Positions 1 to 8,419 of a DNA stretch of 50,438 bases are shown piece by piece (positions within the stretch are counted from its first letter, which is position 1; each line of letters starts with the position of its first letter). Origin of the DNA: Nostoc indistinguendum CM1-VF10 (GTDB lineage Bacteria; Cyanobacteriota; Cyanobacteriia; Cyanobacteriales; Nostocaceae). The notes under the pieces were generated by a model. It did no database searches and was not told the origin of the DNA. It worked only from the letters and a program-made list of their open reading frames with translations. Location: positions 1 through 50,438 of the forward strand of contig JAHHHS010000051.1 in NCBI GenBank assembly GCA_019359215.1, in the 5' to 3' direction. Position numbers and translations under genes: made by a program.

Positions 1-58
1 CAATCAAGCGCTGTGCATCTTGAGGATTTTTTTCAATATGGCTCAGTATAGAACTCAT
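1..58 (-). mobile_element. transposase, 5' end only (cut by window edge)
   Basis: An ATG at 56-58 on the minus strand opens 19 codons beginning MSSILSHIEKNPQDAQRLI, running off the left edge. From memory this matches the amino end of a DDE transposase family common in Nostoc genomes, whose members start with a MSxILxxIEKNPxxxQRL pattern. Only the start is visible, so no catalytic residue can be seen and intactness is unknown. The call rests on this short pattern alone. Confidence 0.5.
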
Positions 59-126
59 GTTTTAGCACCCAAAAACATCATGTAATATTCTTTTACCATC
101 AAATATTACTATTTTGGAGATGTCTA

Positions 127-426
127 TTAAACACCCAACCTCCTAGTACCTATTCTCCTATTAACCAAACCTAATTGCTGCGATCGCTTCAAATACTTCA
201 CCCAAGATTGCTCTGACAACTGGGAAATGGCATTTGGTGACAGTGTTGCTGTGAAAATATCTTTGCCACTGGTAACACCACTAACGCCTAAACGTTCTAA
301 AACAGCAGTTGCAGCAGAGTCTAAAATTGGTTCAGTATGAATGAAAACCCCCAAATTTGATTCTTCTAAACTTTGAACATCATTTAGCGCTGTAGCAAGG
401 GCAGCATCTAGCTTTTGATAATTCAT
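127..426 (-). CDS. conserved hypothetical protein, 99 aa
   Basis: I do not recognise a named family. The frame opens from a TTG at 456, but the ATG at 426 is preceded by AGGAA at a good distance, so I take MNYQKLDAALATALND as the start. The protein is soluble, with no signal peptide or membrane segment. A leucine-rich amphipathic first half is followed by a basic tail (RRIGTRRLGV). The middle part, with its VLERLGVSG segment and alternating hydrophobics, could form a small alpha/beta fold. It lies between the cut-off transposase and mtnP and is transcribed away from mtnP. Confidence 0.55.
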   Translation of the reverse strand: MNYQKLDAALATALNDVQSLEESNLGVFIHTEPILDSAATAVLERLGVSGVTSGKDIFTATLSPNAISQLSEQSWVKYLKRSQQLGLVNRRIGTRRLGV

Positions 427-705
427 TAGCAATTCCTGAGTAAAAAATGCGGGCAATTTTTAGTCTATCTTACAACCAATTTATCAAGTTTATGAGTTAT
501 AATTACCTATCTTTGTACAGAATTAATGCACTAATTTCTACGTCAAATTACAGATTAATTGTTAGAGGGATAAACAAAGAATTAATGGGTAATAATTCAA
601 TAGTGTTAGCAGCATGAAATGCAATTGCTTTGTTTCTTGGCTTCTCTGCTACTCCCCTTTTCGGTAAAATAACTTAGCAGATCAGCAAGGAACAGGTTCA
701 GGATC

Positions 706-1578
706 ATGGCTCAAGCTAGTATTGGGATTATTGGTGGCAGTGGTCTGTATAAAATGGACGCACTCAAAGATGTAGAAGAGGTGCAAGTTCAAACTCCCTT
801 TGGTTCACCATCTGATGCTTTGATTCTGGGGACTTTGGATGGCACACGAGTAGCTTTTTTGGCGCGTCATGGTCGCAATCACACGCTGTTACCCTCTGAA
901 TTACCGTTTCGCGCTAATATCTATGCGATGAAGCAATTGGGTGTGGAGTATTTAATTTCAGCTAGTGCTGTGGGTTCCTTGAAGGAAGAGGCGAAACCAC
1001 TGGATATGGTGGTTCCAGATCAGTTTATTGACAGAACGAAAAATCGAATTTCAACCTTTTTCGGTGAGGGAATTGTTGCTCACATTGCTTTTGGCGATCC
1101 GATTTGTAAGAACTTGGCTGGTGTGTTAGCAGATGCGATCGCATCTCTCAATTTACCAGAAGTTACTCTCCATCGCGGCGGCACTTATGTCTGCATGGAA
1201 GGGCCAGCTTTTTCCACTAAAGCAGAATCGAATCTTTACCGCAGTTGGGATGCAACAATCATCGGCATGACGAATTTACCAGAGGCCAAGTTGGCAAGGG
1301 AAGCGGAAATTGCTTATGCAACTTTAGCGCTGGTGACAGATTATGATTGTTGGCATCCAGACCATGATAGTGTGACAGTGGAAATGGTGATTGGCAATTT
1401 GCTGCGGAATGCTGTGAATGCTCAAAAGGTGATTCAAGAAACTGTACAGCGCTTAAGTGAAAATCCGCCAACCAGTGAGGCGCATTCGGCGTTGCAGTAT
1501 GCGATTTTGACTCAGTTGGATAAAGCACCCGCAGCGACGAAGGAAAAGTTAGGGTTATTGTTGCAGAAGTATTTGTAA
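706..1578 (+). CDS. mtnP: S-methyl-5'-thioadenosine phosphorylase
   Basis: The enzyme splits 5'-methylthioadenosine with phosphate into adenine and 5-methylthioribose-1-phosphate, feeding methionine salvage and removing the by-product of polyamine synthesis. The 290 aa match the usual length of the MTAP/PNP type-2 family. The N-terminus IGIIGGSGLY is the phosphate-binding loop. The FLARHGRNH segment and the substrate-site stretch YVCMEGPAFSTKAE are typical, and the base-binding TDYDCWH follows. The ATG follows AAGGAACAGGTTCAGGATC. It appears monocistronic, with a hairpin terminator about 115 bp downstream. Nothing unusual is seen. Confidence 0.95.
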   Translation: MAQASIGIIGGSGLYKMDALKDVEEVQVQTPFGSPSDALILGTLDGTRVAFLARHGRNHTLLPSELPFRANIYAMKQLGVEYLISASAVGSLKEEAKPLDMVVPDQFIDRTKNRISTFFGEGIVAHIAFGDPICKNLAGVLADAIASLNLPEVTLHRGGTYVCMEGPAFSTKAESNLYRSWDATIIGMTNLPEAKLAREAEIAYATLALVTDYDCWHPDHDSVTVEMVIGNLLRNAVNAQKVIQETVQRLSENPPTSEAHSALQYAILTQLDKAPAATKEKLGLLLQKYL

Positions 1579-1596
1579 TATTGGTGATGAATCAGC

Positions 1597-1670
1597 GATG
1601 TCTACGCCTACGCAGTTTCTTATTACAGTTTTGCGTAATAGGCGTAGCGTTTTTAATGCAGGGTATATAA
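1597..1670. repeat. dispersed repeat pair (CTACGCCTACGC and TTGCGTAA..GTAGCGTTTTTAATGCA)
   Basis: Two repeat motifs lie side by side downstream of mtnP. AGCGATGTCTACGCCTACGC is a short relative of the roughly 35-bp repeat seen at 28511 and 42007. The second, TTGCGTAATAGGCGTAGCG followed by TTTTTAATGCAGGG, recurs near the right edge at 50206-50243 with few changes. Both look like non-coding interspersed repeats of the Nostoc type. Confidence 0.6.
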
Positions 1671-1690
1671 GTCTTACCCACCTAAAACTC

Positions 1691-1720
1691 AAACAAAGCC
1701 TGCTTACGCAGACTTTGTTT
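1691..1720. terminator. hairpin terminator between mtnP and the lipoprotein gene
   Basis: AAACAAAG-C-CTGC / GCAG-A-CTTTGTTT form a long stem around a TTAC loop, with one mismatch. It lies between the convergent mtnP (+) and the lipoprotein gene (-), with A/T runs on each side, so it could serve both. Confidence 0.7.
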
Positions 1721-1785
1721 AGATGCCCCTAGACTTTACTCTATGAGGGCTTTCAGATTTTTACAAGAGATTAAATCGACTAATT

Positions 1786-2382
1786 TCAATCAGTATCTTT
1801 AGCTGCCTTCTTCACAGCACTGCCTGCATCTTCAGCTGTGCGCTGAACATTTTTACCAGCATCTTCAGCGCCACGTTGAACATTCTTTGTCAAGCCTTCA
1901 GCTGCATTTTGGGTATTTCCCTTAAGATTTTCAATTCCGCGCTGAGTACCCTTAGCTACGCCTTCTCCCAATTCATTAGCTGAACTACCGATATCTTCAC
2001 CCAGGTTCTTCACTCTTTCGCCAAAGGGTGTGCCTTGTTTGTAATTTCGACCATATTGCTCTGGGCTGTCAATTCCCTTTTGATCAATATTTTTTTGAGA
2101 ATTTTTCGCCAGCGCATCAGCTCTGTCATTAGCTGCCTTTTCATCTGCTCCTGCTCTAGGATCTACATCACTAAAGTTATTCATCCCACCAGATGGAGAA
2201 GAGAGAGGATAATCTTTTGTGGGATCGTATCGTTCGAGATAAGGTGACTCAGCCTGTGGTGGTTCTTTTGCTACTCCTGGATCAGCACAAGCTTGTGTCA
2301 GAAATAAGAATATTCCTGCAAATAAAACAGTTAAAACTTTCAAGGGACGAATGCTTTTGAGCCAATTCATTGCTTTTTTCAT
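1786..2382 (-). CDS. lipoprotein with LEA/apolipoprotein-like 11-residue repeats
   Basis: The 198-aa protein begins with a basic N-terminus and a hydrophobic stretch ending in the lipobox LTQAC, so it is probably a lipid-anchored periplasmic or thylakoid-lumen-facing protein. The last about 70 residues are imperfect 11-mers built on KNVQRxAEDAG and KGTQRGIENLK, an Ala/Lys/Glu amphipathic pattern seen in LEA and apolipoprotein-like stress proteins. AAGGAGTAGGAGT precedes the ATG. The adjacent gene at 2481-3050 has the same plan (basic start, lipobox, hydrophilic tail), so the two are probably related and may be co-transcribed. Role unknown; membrane or desiccation protection is only inferred from the repeat type. 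Confidence 0.75.
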   Translation of the reverse strand: MKKAMNWLKSIRPLKVLTVLFAGIFLFLTQACADPGVAKEPPQAESPYLERYDPTKDYPLSSPSGGMNNFSDVDPRAGADEKAANDRADALAKNSQKNIDQKGIDSPEQYGRNYKQGTPFGERVKNLGEDIGSSANELGEGVAKGTQRGIENLKGNTQNAAEGLTKNVQRGAEDAGKNVQRTAEDAGSAVKKAAKDTD

Positions 2383-2480
2383 ACTCCTACTCCTTGCATT
2401 TCTGTGACTAAGTTAAACTTCAACCAAGATGGCATTTGGAATTAATTTTGTATTCCAAGCATTCAGACAAAATAAGGGTT

Positions 2481-3050
2481 CTATCTGCCTACTGCTGGAT
2501 TTTTTTGTAATTCAGGTCTGGCAGCAGCTTCATCTGCCTTATCTTGTAAAAAGCCGGAAGCTCTTTCAACATTCTCTTTTACAGTCTCAATCCTATCTTG
2601 AAACCGATCTCCTACGCTTGGTTCATTCTGAATCAAACCACCTGGTTCAGGTTCTCGGAAGTCCTTGTCTGTGATAATTGGCAATTCTGCTTCTTTATCG
2701 ATTCGACCTGCTGGTGTCTCAGCACCAGGATAAAGTATCTTGGATTCTCTATCTGTTGTAGCTATCAACAATTGCGAACTTGGTTGTAAGCTAGCTTGGT
2801 CGCGTCCCTTATTGGCTTTTGGGTTTGCTATTTTCGGATCGGTAGACATTTTGTAGTTGGTATAGTTGTCTCCACCATTCTTATAAGGATTGTTTGATCC
2901 ACCAGCTTGTACAGCAGGGTTTTGTGGATTTGCACCTTGAGCATTTGCCCCAGTACAAGCAGTGCTAACTATCAACAATAGTCCAGCTAAAAAGATAGTT
3001 AATATCTGACGCAATCTTATTTTTTTCAAGAATAGTCTCACAGCGTTCAC
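2481..3050 (-). CDS. lipoprotein, hydrophilic, unknown function (GTG start)
   Basis: The 189-aa protein has a basic start, a hydrophobic segment and the lipobox IVSTAC. The rest is hydrophilic, with Asn/Gly-rich and charged parts and a C-terminal helical stretch (RFQDRIETVKENVERA) ending in PELQKNPAVGR. I place the start at GTG 3048-3050 because a near-consensus AAGGAGG lies five bases upstream. It lies about 100 bp upstream of the other lipoprotein gene in the same direction and resembles it in layout. No enzymatic motif is visible. Confidence 0.7.
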   Translation of the reverse strand: MNAVRLFLKKIRLRQILTIFLAGLLLIVSTACTGANAQGANPQNPAVQAGGSNNPYKNGGDNYTNYKMSTDPKIANPKANKGRDQASLQPSSQLLIATTDRESKILYPGAETPAGRIDKEAELPIITDKDFREPEPGGLIQNEPSVGDRFQDRIETVKENVERASGFLQDKADEAAARPELQKNPAVGR

Positions 3051-3391
3051 GTAGTCCTCCTTACCAAAATATTAATAAGTTAAGAGTTTGCTGAATCTTT
3101 GCAGTGGTCAGCAAGTTATTGTGCTTGTTTTGGTTCGCTCAGTTTCGATAACCTCTATTAAGGATATGAATAATAAAATACGCTTGACCTCTAGCGCAGG
3201 CTACATTTTAATGTATACAAAAATATTATTTTTATCTAACTCTAGAGAGATATAAAATAAAGTAATATAATTTTCATAAAAAGAACTACATCAATCTTTT
3301 TGATACTTCAAAAGCTTTGGATAAGTAGCTGATGTACTGTAATACTTGAGGCATTAGCCCCTTGTTGCTCTACCGTTAAATTACTAAATTA
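3051..3391. other. divergent intergenic region, no gene seen
   Basis: This A/T-rich 341-bp gap lies between the minus-strand lipoprotein pair and the plus-strand membrane protein gene. It must hold promoters for both directions, but I cannot pick out a convincing -10/-35 pair or regulator site. No ORF or structured RNA is evident. Confidence 0.5.
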
Positions 3392-4312
3392 ATGAAGAAA
3401 TTTTTACGTTGGATAATTTTGGGGGGAACGCTGTTTTTTTTAGCTAAAGCTCTGAAAGATAATTGGATTGGAGTGACCGCTATCCGCATTGATGGGGTAG
3501 GATGGGCAATTATAGCGATCGCTACAGGCGTCACTTTATTAGCACATACTTGGGCAGGCTGGATCTGGACTTGGATTCTGCAAGAGTTAAATCAACCTGT
3601 ATCATCTCCCCAATTCATCCAGGTTTACCTAAAAACGAACATAGCTAAGTATTTACCAGGTAATATCTGGCATCACTACGGGCGAATTGTGGCAGCCAAA
3701 AATGCAAATATTTCTGCTGGTGCAGCCACCTTAAGCGTTTTGCTAGAACCCCTACTCATGCTAGCGGCTGCTTTAATCATTATTGTCCTATGCAGTAGCC
3801 AATTTGCAGCAGCTAATACTATCTTCGTTCTGCAAATACTACAATTGCTGAGTTTAGCTGTAGTCCTTTGTGCGATTCATCCCAGGTTTTTAAACCCAGT
3901 TATTCGCTTTTTGTACAAATTAAAAGCAAAAAAGTCTACTACTAGCACTGAGCAAACTGTTCCCTTCAATCTTAAAAGCTATCCCCTACGGCCTTTATTA
4001 GGAGAATTGGGCTTTATGCTACTACGCGCCACTGGGTTTATATTAACTATGTTCGCCCTGGGTTCGTTGAGTGTGGATCAAATTCCTTTGTTATTAGGCG
4101 CTTTTAGCTGCGCTTGGCTGTTAGGTTTTGTAATTCCGGGTGCGCCTGGTGGGTTAGGTGTATTTGAAGCGACTGCGTATGAACTTTTACAACACCACTT
4201 TCCATCTGCGCTAGTATTTAGTGCGATCGCCCTATATCGCCTCATTAGTATTCTGGCTGAAACTGCGGGTGCAGCTTTGGCTTGCTTAGACGAACGCCTT
4301 ACTAAATCATGA
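3392..4312 (+). CDS. lysylphosphatidylglycerol synthase TM-region-like membrane protein (UPF0104 type)
   Basis: The 306-aa polytopic protein has about eight hydrophobic segments. Features of the LPG_synthase_TM / AglD family are the GWIWTWILQEL and TNIAKYLPGNIWHH stretch (the family's conserved K-Y-x-PG-x-xx-H region) and the glycine-rich GFVIPGAPGGLGVFEA motif near residue 250. The soluble aminoacyl-transferase half of MprF is absent, so this is the flippase-like part only. Probable role: moving a lipid or lipid-linked sugar across the membrane; the substrate cannot be read from the sequence. Confidence 0.8.
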   Translation: MKKFLRWIILGGTLFFLAKALKDNWIGVTAIRIDGVGWAIIAIATGVTLLAHTWAGWIWTWILQELNQPVSSPQFIQVYLKTNIAKYLPGNIWHHYGRIVAAKNANISAGAATLSVLLEPLLMLAAALIIIVLCSSQFAAANTIFVLQILQLLSLAVVLCAIHPRFLNPVIRFLYKLKAKKSTTSTEQTVPFNLKSYPLRPLLGELGFMLLRATGFILTMFALGSLSVDQIPLLLGAFSCAWLLGFVIPGAPGGLGVFEATAYELLQHHFPSALVFSAIALYRLISILAETAGAALACLDERLTKS

Positions 4313-4710
4313 ATCAGACGACACTCATCTTTGCCTATCTACCTTCATCTGTGAAAATACACGATAACCATCCAGATTTAACTGTGAATTACTGCTTTGA
4401 TCTTCTCCCTGACTAATTAATAAAGTATTAGCGGTCATTCCATTTATCAGGATAAAAAGGTTTCTTGTTCATATTATTACCACCTTAACTCTAGTGAACA
4501 TTAGCATCAATCTATTCTTCAAATATTCAGTAAGATTTTTACATAAATTTGATAAACTCTAGCTGTAAATAAAGTATTAAACATAAATTGTTTAATCCTT
4601 CATCAAATACTCCAGTGTAATTCCTTAGTCTTATAGCAAAACTTATTTAAATAAGCTACATGGCTAGGGATACGTGATTACCGTGTTCTTACATTTGTTA
4701 TAAATTATAC
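4313..4710. other. intergenic region, nothing recognised
   Basis: This A/T-rich stretch contains only a 34-codon ORF overlapping the previous stop codon (starting at 4309), with no family features. It ends in the terminator of the minus-strand tRNA-Leu gene. Confidence 0.4.
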
Positions 4711-4744
4711 AAAAAGACTCCCATATCTTCTATAGGAGTCTTTT
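4711..4744 (-). terminator. rho-independent terminator of tRNA-Leu
   Basis: On the minus strand AAAAGACTCC and GGAGTCTTTTT pair around a short A/T-rich loop and end in a T run, a few bases past the tRNA 3' end at 4756. Confidence 0.85.
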
Positions 4745-4755
4745 CGCGTTTTAAA

Positions 4756-5124
4756 TGGGGGTGGAGGGACTTGAACCCACACGACCTTTTACGGTCAACG
4801 GATTTTCATTCTCCCGCAGCTTTCACGGCTACCTGACGACTTTAACAAAGCCAGGTTTTAAGAATTGGACTCTCCCTTTACCCTCGGCTTAACGTTAGGG
4901 TAGCTCCCGTCGAGTCTCTGCACCTTCCCGCAATTTTGGATTTTGAATTGAAGACTAATCGTACAATCTAAAATCACAAATCTAAATTTTTGGGCTTGGC
5001 TCAGGATTGCCATGTCTGTTACCAGATTTAGGTTTCCCTGAGTTTGAGAGCTTCCACTTGAGGGATTTCTCCTTCAAGGCTCAGTTATCTAAGTCCGTAG
5101 CGTCTACCATTCCGCCACACCCCC
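4756..5124 (-). tRNA. trnL(UAA): tRNA-Leu(UAA), split by a group I intron
   Basis: The 5' exon (5124-5091, 34 nt) starts GGGGGTGTGGCGGAATGG and ends ACGGACTT. The 3' exon (4806-4756, 51 nt) starts AAAATCCGTTGACC and ends in the T-arm GGGTTCAAGTCCC and CACCCCCA. Joined, they form an 85-nt class II tRNA with a 7-bp acceptor stem, a long variable arm, and the loop CTTAAAA giving anticodon UAA. The intron splits the anticodon between U34 and A35, the position of the ancestral cyanobacterial and plastid trnL intron. CCA is not encoded. A terminator follows directly. Confidence 0.97.
4807..5090 (-). ncRNA. group I self-splicing intron in tRNA-Leu(UAA)
   Basis: The 284-nt intron opens AGATAACTGAGCC. 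It contains the P/Q/R/S core stretches of the cyanobacterial trnL intron: CTCAAACTCAGGGAAACCTAAATC and GACATGGCAATCCTGAGCCAAGCC, then GAAGGTGCAGAGACTCGACGGGAGC and GTTAAGCCGAGGGTAAAGGGAGAGTCC. It ends in a G before the 3' exon. The region between GCCAAGCC and GAAGGTGC (P6b) is A/T-rich and differs from what I recall for Anabaena PCC 7120, as expected for the variable part used in strain typing. There is no ORF inside, so splicing should be RNA-only. Confidence 0.95.
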
Positions 5125-5594
5125 GCAACTGTTTTGCAACTAGTATAACTAGTTATTTTTTCGAGGCAGCAAATACCGCCTTATCTATTCCACCATCAAT
5201 TGTGTCTTTTGTCCAACTAGATTAAAAATATTTTTTCCAAATTGGGCAATTGTTTTCTAGAGTTACAAGTTTTCCTTGTTTCCTCGTAATCAATCTGGAT
5301 CAGTTTTTCATCTTGTCTTATCTAGACAATTTTTTATGGCAGATTTACTAATATAGCATAATACTACTTTTTGTCAATCTGGAAATAAACGAGAATTCTA
5401 GGGTAGTTATGTTGACCAAGAGGCAAGGGGAAGAAGACAAAGGGGCAAGGAGAATTGGGGACAAGGGGAAAGACTTATTGCAAGTTCTCACTCAACTCCC
5501 CCTGCCCCTTCTTTGAAAGCATCATAACTATAACTTTCCTCAGTTCCGCTCTTCAGCCTATGATGGAAAACAGATGCTTAAGACTTGAAAGTTT
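5125..5594. other. intergenic region with purine-rich low-complexity tract
   Basis: It holds the promoter side of tRNA-Leu (reading left) and of ndhL (reading right). Around 5410-5500 a G/A-rich tract built from AGGGGCAAGG-type words is followed by its C-rich counterpart CTCCCCCTGCCCC, a common spacer repeat in Nostoc. No gene is seen. Confidence 0.5.
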
Positions 5595-5807
5595 ATGATT
5601 GTCGCCCTGCTGTATCTGATTTTGGCTGGAGCTTACCTTCTGGTAATCCCGATTGCTGTTTTGCTGTACCTGAAGCAGCGTTGGTATGTAGCTACCTCCA
5701 TCGAGCGCACCTTTATGTACTTTTTGGTATTCTTCTTCTTTCCGGGTTTATTGGTTCTATCGCCGTTTCTAAATTTTCGACCCCAACGGCGGCAAATTGA
5801 AGTTTAA
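5595..5807 (+). CDS. ndhL: NAD(P)H-quinone oxidoreductase subunit L
   Basis: The 70-aa membrane protein of the cyanobacterial NDH-1 complex takes part in cyclic electron flow and respiration in the thylakoid and supports inorganic carbon uptake (older name ictA). Two hydrophobic helices (IVALLYLILAGAYLLVIPIA and a Phe-rich FMYFLVFFFFPGLLVLSPF) flank the conserved RWYVATSIERTF. The short basic tail RPQRRQ is typical. It is followed by the DUF3007 gene and trpA, the arrangement known in many cyanobacteria. An overlapping frame from 5585 is a shadow. Confidence 0.95.
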   Translation: MIVALLYLILAGAYLLVIPIAVLLYLKQRWYVATSIERTFMYFLVFFFFPGLLVLSPFLNFRPQRRQIEV

Positions 5808-5831
5808 CTAGATTGGTAGGTCATAACTCTC

Positions 5832-6143
5832 ATGCGACGGATTGACGCTATTGGAATTGGCTTAGGCGTTTTTATTGCTGGCGGCTTGGCATATATAGGA
5901 TTGCAGCTAGTAGGTTTGGATAATCAGCAAGCTGGTATATGGAGCCAAGTCTTACTAGTCAGTGGGTTATTTGGCTGGTTAGCTACCTATTTTTTCCGTG
6001 CGGTGGGACAAAAAATGACCTACCACCAACAACGGGAAAAGTATGAGCAAGACTTTCTGCAAAAACGGTTAGATGAGCTTACTCCCGAAGAACTAGCACG
6101 AATTCAAGCCCAAATAGAACAAGAAGAGCAATCTCAGGTGTAA
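5832..6143 (+). CDS. DUF3007 family membrane protein
   Basis: The 103-aa protein has two predicted helices (IGLGVFIAGGLAYIGLQLVG and QVLLVSGLFGWLATYFFRAV). A Gln/Glu-rich charged coiled tail follows (MTYHQQREKYEQDFLQKRL ... LARIQAQIEQEEQ). It lies 24 bp after ndhL in the same direction, which in cyanobacteria is a conserved pairing, so a role connected with the thylakoid NDH-1 complex is plausible but not shown by the sequence. Confidence 0.85.
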   Translation: MRRIDAIGIGLGVFIAGGLAYIGLQLVGLDNQQAGIWSQVLLVSGLFGWLATYFFRAVGQKMTYHQQREKYEQDFLQKRLDELTPEELARIQAQIEQEEQSQV

Positions 6144-6147
6144 AGTT

Positions 6148-6232
6148 ATCATTGGTCATTGGTCATTTATCCTTTGTTAATGACCAATGACCAATGACTA
6201 ATGACCACTGACTAATGACTAAGTAACTAATG
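6148..6232. repeat. heptameric short tandem repeats (STRR) upstream of trpA
   Basis: Runs of ATTGGTC / AATGACC / AATGACT-type heptamers read in both directions and can fold back on each other. The trpA start codon lies in the last unit (ACTAATGACTG). Confidence 0.85.
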
Positions 6233-7057
6233 ACTGCGATTTCTGATTGCTTTGAAACCCTTGGGCAAAATGGCGAGTGCGCTCTGATTCCGTTTATTAC
6301 TGCTGGCGATCCAGATTTAGAAACAACAGCAAAAGCATTGCAGGTTCTAGATCAGAGTGGAGCCGACATTATAGAACTGGGCATACCTTATTCCGATCCT
6401 CTGGCTGATGGACCAGTAATTCAAGCTGCTGCTACCCGTGCCTTACAAAAGGGTACGAAATTGGAGCAGGTGCTGGAAATGTTGCAAGGAATTACTCCAA
6501 AATTGCGATCGCCTATTATTTTATTTATCTATTACAACCCAATTCTGCACCGGGGAATTGATAAATTTCTCTCTTCAATCGCTGCGGCTGGGGTAGCAGG
6601 ATTGGTAGTACCAGATTTGCCCTTGGAAGAAGCAGCAGGTTTGCTCGAACCAGCTAAGAAGATGGGAATTGATGTAGTCTTGTTGGTCGCTCCCACCAGT
6701 GATGCCCAACGGATAGAAGCGATCGCTCATTCTTCTCAAGGATTTATTTATTTGGTCAGCGTTACAGGGGTAACAGGGGTGCGATCGCAACTGGAAAACC
6801 GCGTGTCCGATTTACTCAAACAAATTCGTAGTGTTACTGATAAACCCGTTGGTGTAGGTTTTGGCATCTCTGAAGCCGCCCAAGCCCGTCAGGTAAAGGA
6901 CTGGGGCGCAGATGCTGCGATCGTGGGCAGCGCTTTTGTGAAACGATTAGCACAAGGTTCGCCAGAGCAGGGACTAAATGCGATCGCCCAATTTTGCCAA
7001 AGTCTCAAGGTAGCCATCAAAACCACTAACACTAGCACAAATACTCCTCTTGATTAG
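6230..7057 (+). CDS. trpA: tryptophan synthase alpha chain
   Basis: The subunit cleaves indole-3-glycerol phosphate to indole and glyceraldehyde-3-phosphate and passes indole to TrpB. The 275 aa have the family length. The signature IPFITAGDPDLETT is near the start, followed by the catalytic-Glu segment IIELGIPYSDPLADGPVIQ. The catalytic-Asp region GLVVPDLPLEEA is present, and the phosphate-binding GVGFGIS and AAIVGSAFV lie near the C-terminus. It is third in the ndhL - DUF3007 - trpA group; the other trp genes are not in the window. Its start codon lies in a heptamer repeat. Confidence 0.97.
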   Translation: MTAISDCFETLGQNGECALIPFITAGDPDLETTAKALQVLDQSGADIIELGIPYSDPLADGPVIQAAATRALQKGTKLEQVLEMLQGITPKLRSPIILFIYYNPILHRGIDKFLSSIAAAGVAGLVVPDLPLEEAAGLLEPAKKMGIDVVLLVAPTSDAQRIEAIAHSSQGFIYLVSVTGVTGVRSQLENRVSDLLKQIRSVTDKPVGVGFGISEAAQARQVKDWGADAAIVGSAFVKRLAQGSPEQGLNAIAQFCQSLKVAIKTTNTSTNTPLD

Positions 7058-7293
7058 ACGGAGAAAGTAGATTAAAAAAGTATAACAGCGCAGATTTTCT
7101 ATCCTTATTTGGTAGACAATTTGACCTTTATAGTCTTGAATATTAACATCAGATATCAAGATGTAAAAAAACTAGCTGATACGGTTGCTTATAGTTTGAG
7201 TATTATGTGAAATCAAGTAGGCATAATTTATGAGTGTGAGAGTGAGTCAGTCACAAATGATTATAGTTACGTCGCAATTGAGGAATAAAGGCG

Positions 7294-7959
7294 ATGAGTG
7301 AGAGTATGGCGTTTATCGGCGGGGTCGCCGTAGCTGGGCTGGCGGCTCTCGTATTGCTCAAAGGAACAAATACCCCGCTACAACCTAATTTTGCTGTTGC
7401 TCCGCAAATGCCAGGGGTAGTAGCGCCGGGAATGCAGCCACAAATGTATTCTCCTTATGGCCCCTATGGGCAACCAATGTATCCGAATCCTAATCAGCCG
7501 CCAGTTGCTCCCAACACTGACCAGCGTCTGGAGATGGAAAAGTTGAACACGCAGATGCAGTTGGAGCGTTTAAAAAACGACAATGAGCAACTGAAGTTGC
7601 AAAATCAACAACTCCAAGGTCAAGTTCAAAATTTCAATACTCAACAACAGTGGCAACAAGCCCAGCAGTATAACCAACAAAAAGTAACAGCACTCCAACC
7701 GCAAAATCCTTCTTGGTGGTCTTCACCCATGCTTTGGGCTGTGGGAGGCGCAACTCTCACTATTGGTGGTGGTGTTGTCGTTGCCGGTGTATTGGCTTTG
7801 TTCTCACCACGGCAGCGTCCAGCCCGTACTGTACAAGTGATTCACCCTTACCAAGGAAATACACCGCCCTTGGTTCCAGTCCGTCGCGCTGAGTTTCTAC
7901 CTGCTTCGCGGATGGAAGCGAGACGAGTTGAAGCCCCAGAATACGACGAAATGCACTAA
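7294..7959 (+). CDS. membrane protein with proline-rich N-half and Gln-rich coiled coil, unknown function
   Basis: The 221-aa protein begins with a hydrophobic segment (MAFIGGVAVAGLAALVLLKG). A Pro/Met/Tyr/Gln-rich disordered stretch follows (about 30-75), then a coiled coil (about 78-125, LEMEKLNTQMQLERLKNDNEQ) and a Gln-rich linker. A second hydrophobic, glycine-rich segment (about 145-170, ATLTIGGGVVVAGVLALF) leads to a basic tail. I do not recognise a family. The plan suggests a two-pass protein with an exposed coiled coil that could scaffold something at the membrane. A MITE-like element begins right after the stop. Confidence 0.7.
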   Translation: MSESMAFIGGVAVAGLAALVLLKGTNTPLQPNFAVAPQMPGVVAPGMQPQMYSPYGPYGQPMYPNPNQPPVAPNTDQRLEMEKLNTQMQLERLKNDNEQLKLQNQQLQGQVQNFNTQQQWQQAQQYNQQKVTALQPQNPSWWSSPMLWAVGGATLTIGGGVVVAGVLALFSPRQRPARTVQVIHPYQGNTPPLVPVRRAEFLPASRMEARRVEAPEYDEMH

Positions 7960-8132
7960 GGGACTACCAAAAAATAAATTTAGACAAAACCGGGGTGGGG
8001 TAAAGCGGATCGTAATGCTAAGTGAGTTGACTCAATATCACGCCTTTATAAGGGTTTTACCTTAAGTTGACATTAATACATAGCTGTGGTGCCCCTAGAA
8101 TAGGATATTTTTTTAACTGAAAGTCCTTAGTA
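7957..8132. mobile_element. MITE-like element, copy 1
   Basis: The left end TAAGGGACTACCAAAAAATAAATTTA and the right end (on the complement) CTAAGGACTTTCAGTTAAAAAAATATCC are imperfect inverted repeats. The right end matches the left end of the element at 25646-25774 (TTAGGGACTTCCA, then ACTAAAAAAAATATCCTAT). There is no coding capacity, so it is probably a non-autonomous element. Confidence 0.55.
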
Positions 8133-8169
8133 GGGAAAATAAAACTAGAGATAAACACCGATTTAAAAT

Positions 8170-8275
8170 CTCGTTTCCAGGTATCACCTGGAAATTTTTT
8201 TGTTGGGCTGCTGCCGTGAATTGAGGAGGCGGTAGCCCCACATTAGGTAATTTCCAGCCAGAAGTTGGGGACGAG
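8170..8275. repeat. REP/MITE-like element with CTCGTTTCCAG ... GGGGACGAG ends
   Basis: The inverted ends start CTCGT and finish ACGAG, with an internal GAGGAGGCGGTAGCCCC. It is the same family as 22464-22566 but in the opposite orientation: the complement reads CTCGTCCCCAACTTCTGG, and both share the CTACCGCCTCC / CTCCGCC core. Confidence 0.65.
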
Positions 8276-8317
8276 ATAACTGATAAGCTGTTACGCATTT
8301 AAATTGAACATTTACAT

Positions 8318-8370
8318 GAAGGCTGATGACCGATGACTGATGACTGATAACCGTCAACAGTTAACAGTTA
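8318..8370. repeat. heptameric STRR tract
   Basis: Degenerate GATGACC/GATGACT units are followed by CAACAGTTAACAGTTAAC. It lies between the REP-like element and the end of the kinase gene. Confidence 0.6.
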
Positions 8371-8419
8371 ACGACCGTAAAGAGTGTTTATACTTTTTTA
8401 GCGCGCATCAACTTAACTG

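Noticed and set aside
8113..8298. 61-aa minus-strand frame
   Set aside because: It lies across two repeat elements, has no ribosome binding site, and its composition follows the repeats.
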